Shown here: positions 62,637 to 64,000 of the stretch, piece by piece
Layout: every line of letters begins with the position of its first letter
Numbering within the stretch: position 1 is the stretch's first letter
Assembly: GCF_033568475.1 (NCBI RefSeq)
Contig: NC_133123.1
Location: 135,058,242-135,122,241, forward strand
From: Henckelia pumila
Lineage: Eukaryota; Streptophyta; Magnoliopsida; Lamiales; Gesneriaceae
Direction of reading: 5' to 3'
Length of the DNA: 64,000 bases
Notes under the pieces: model-generated
What the model was told of the DNA's origin: nothing
Databases searched by the model: none
The model's input: the letters and a program-made list of their open reading frames with translations, nothing else
Made by a program: the position numbers and the translations under genes

Positions 62637-62645
62637 GTGGGAGAT
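62637..62645 (+). promoter_or_regulatory. Polypurine tract of element B
   Basis: GTGGGAGAT directly before the 3' LTR, the same tract type as in the copia host element. Confidence 0.85.
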
Positions 62646-64000
62646 TGTAAGAGTGGGTGCCCAGTGAGCCAACTGTGTGGCTATGGGCTTTGATGACTCT
62701 TTGTATAAACAATCTTTTGTTTAATATTATTTACACTTTTATGGCAATGACTTTATATTACTTCATATTGTTATATTGTGATATACTATTGTTGTTTTGA
62801 TAAAGACCTTGAATATACTATAGTGTATGTAAGATGTGGTAGAACATGGAGATGTCTATCATGAAATACATCTTATAGTCACTGTATATTCTAAAAACCG
62901 TTCCTAGTCGATTGAGCCGTCCGATAATAAGGATAAGGATCGCTCGAGTTTGAGACTAGCATTTGCGATGCGGAGTACCACGTTTCATTGGTAGGGAACA
63001 TGGAGATGTTCGAAGCATGCAAATGGATATTCATAGGATGAATAATCGAACTACCCTATCCGGACTTTCCAAGTGGTTATCACTTATCGAGTGGATAAAG
63101 TCCGCGGTTTTGGTTGTACACCATTAGTCCTTACGACTTGAAACATCATGGAGACTCTATATGCTAGTGCTGTGCTTTGACTCGTTTACCGACTCTATGG
63201 GGGTCATCAGGTGTCGAGATTGGGTACAGTTACGACACATATAGGAGTCAATGCATTGTTGTCAAGGATTCACCACATACTTGCGAGTGTGGATATCCTA
63301 TGCGATCTGAGGAGATATTAGTGTGACAAATCTCTGGCCAGAGTACTTGATGTGATTTAAGAAATGGTTTCTTAGTAGCACATGCGATGTCACTAATTTG
63401 ATCTTCAAGATGTATTGCATAGTTATCGAATCTTGAGCGACTCTCGATATACCAATGGTTGTTGATTCGATCGGGATATATGGATGAAGGGACCGTACTG
63501 TACGCTAACCAAAATCTACTGGTTCTTGTAGGCACTATCAGTGATACCTAGGGAATCATGGGGCGATGTTGCTAGGCGCTTTACCTTGATTCGTTGGGCA
63601 AGTCGGAAAGTGTTGTTCCGAGTCACAAGGAGTTGTGAGCCCACGGCTAGCTGTATCCCTGAACCATTGAGGGTCACACAGTGTAATGGAGTTTTAATCC
63701 CCGTTGAGATAGTTAAATTTAAAGAGTTAAATTTAATGAACTAAGAAGTTGGACTTCTTAAATAAGAGTAAGGGAGTATGATTTCCTAAAATGACATAGG
63801 GATGGACATTTTTGGAAACCACTGAATTCGGATTCAGGAAAATTTATTTTGACTTTAAAACGTGCAGAAATGGTTTCTGTACACATTGGTGAAATCGTTT
63901 CATCAATCGGAGTCACGATGAATTTTATATCAATTTCTGAACGAGCGGGCTTTGCTTGTCGGGCCCCAGCTTATGACTAATGGGCCCTAAGGTGTTAGTG
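62646..64000 (+). repeat. 3' LTR of element B (truncated by the window end)
   Basis: First 1355 of an expected 1860 bp, matching 54864-56218 without a difference that I could see. Confidence 0.93.

Larger units (their letters stand above)
54864..64000 (+). mobile_element. Very young Ty1/copia element B in A's 3' LTR (right end off window)
   Basis: 5' LTR 54864-56723, primer-binding site, 2-kb structured leader, gag-pol 58717-62631, polypurine tract GTGGGAGAT, then a 3' LTR from 62646 running off the right edge. Integrase precedes RT, as in copia. No LTR difference was seen over the 1355 bp present in both. The target duplication would be GTCAA, with its second copy beyond the window. Only two nonsense codons damage the polyprotein. 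Confidence 0.93.

Overview
The window is nuclear DNA of a flowering plant. The evidence is GT-AG introns, a plant SANT-domain corepressor gene, a plant serine carboxypeptidase-like gene and dense nests of Ty3/gypsy, Ty1/copia and LINE elements primed by initiator tRNA-Met. Lineage below eudicot cannot be read with confidence. No tRNA, rRNA, CRISPR or prokaryotic gene was recognised.

Layout. (1) 1-6978, minus strand: a well-preserved POWERDRESS-like gene (two SANT domains; four coding exons seen; 3' end off the left edge), with its promoter at about 6979-7400. (2) 7400-11150: AT-rich intergenic DNA with a probable hAT-like MITE and a G-box/TGACGTCA cluster. (3) 11154-31549, plus strand: a nine-exon serine carboxypeptidase-like (SCPL) pseudogene. 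Its exon 3 is split at 11956/28236 by a decayed copia element (11957-28235, TSD CATTT). That copia element was hit inside its own polypurine tract by a coding-intact Tekay-like chromovirus (17673-27766, TSD GGGAG). (4) 31812-35908, minus strand: a broken L1-type LINE. (5) 35909 to the right edge: gypsy element A, inserted next to or in the LINE and itself carrying three later insertions. These are gypsy element C (39103-48108, TSD AGGTG), a reverse-oriented solo LTR D (51367-52701, TSD CAGTC), and copia element B (54864 to beyond 64000) inside A's 3' LTR.

Relative ages from LTR comparison by eye: the copia host is oldest (roughly 5% LTR divergence); Tekay and C are younger; B is youngest, with no difference seen over the 1355 bp of paired LTR in the window. 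Functional genes are limited to the POWERDRESS-like gene and possibly the Tekay element. Element B looks disabled by only two nonsense codons.

The most unusual signal is that each LTR-retrotransposon family here, apparently independently, carries its own cluster of short hairpins with conserved size and loops but changing stems. Examples are a 15-hairpin GC-rich array with 22-bp period in B's leader, four hairpins with the loop GGCTCATATTATTGGG before B's gag, five hairpins with a GGCCCAAAGGAA-type loop in the copia host's leader, and dyad clusters in the LTRs of Tekay, A, C and D. A second unusual feature is a 202-bp GT-AG intron between gag and protease of the Tekay element, whose removal makes one gag-pol reading frame.
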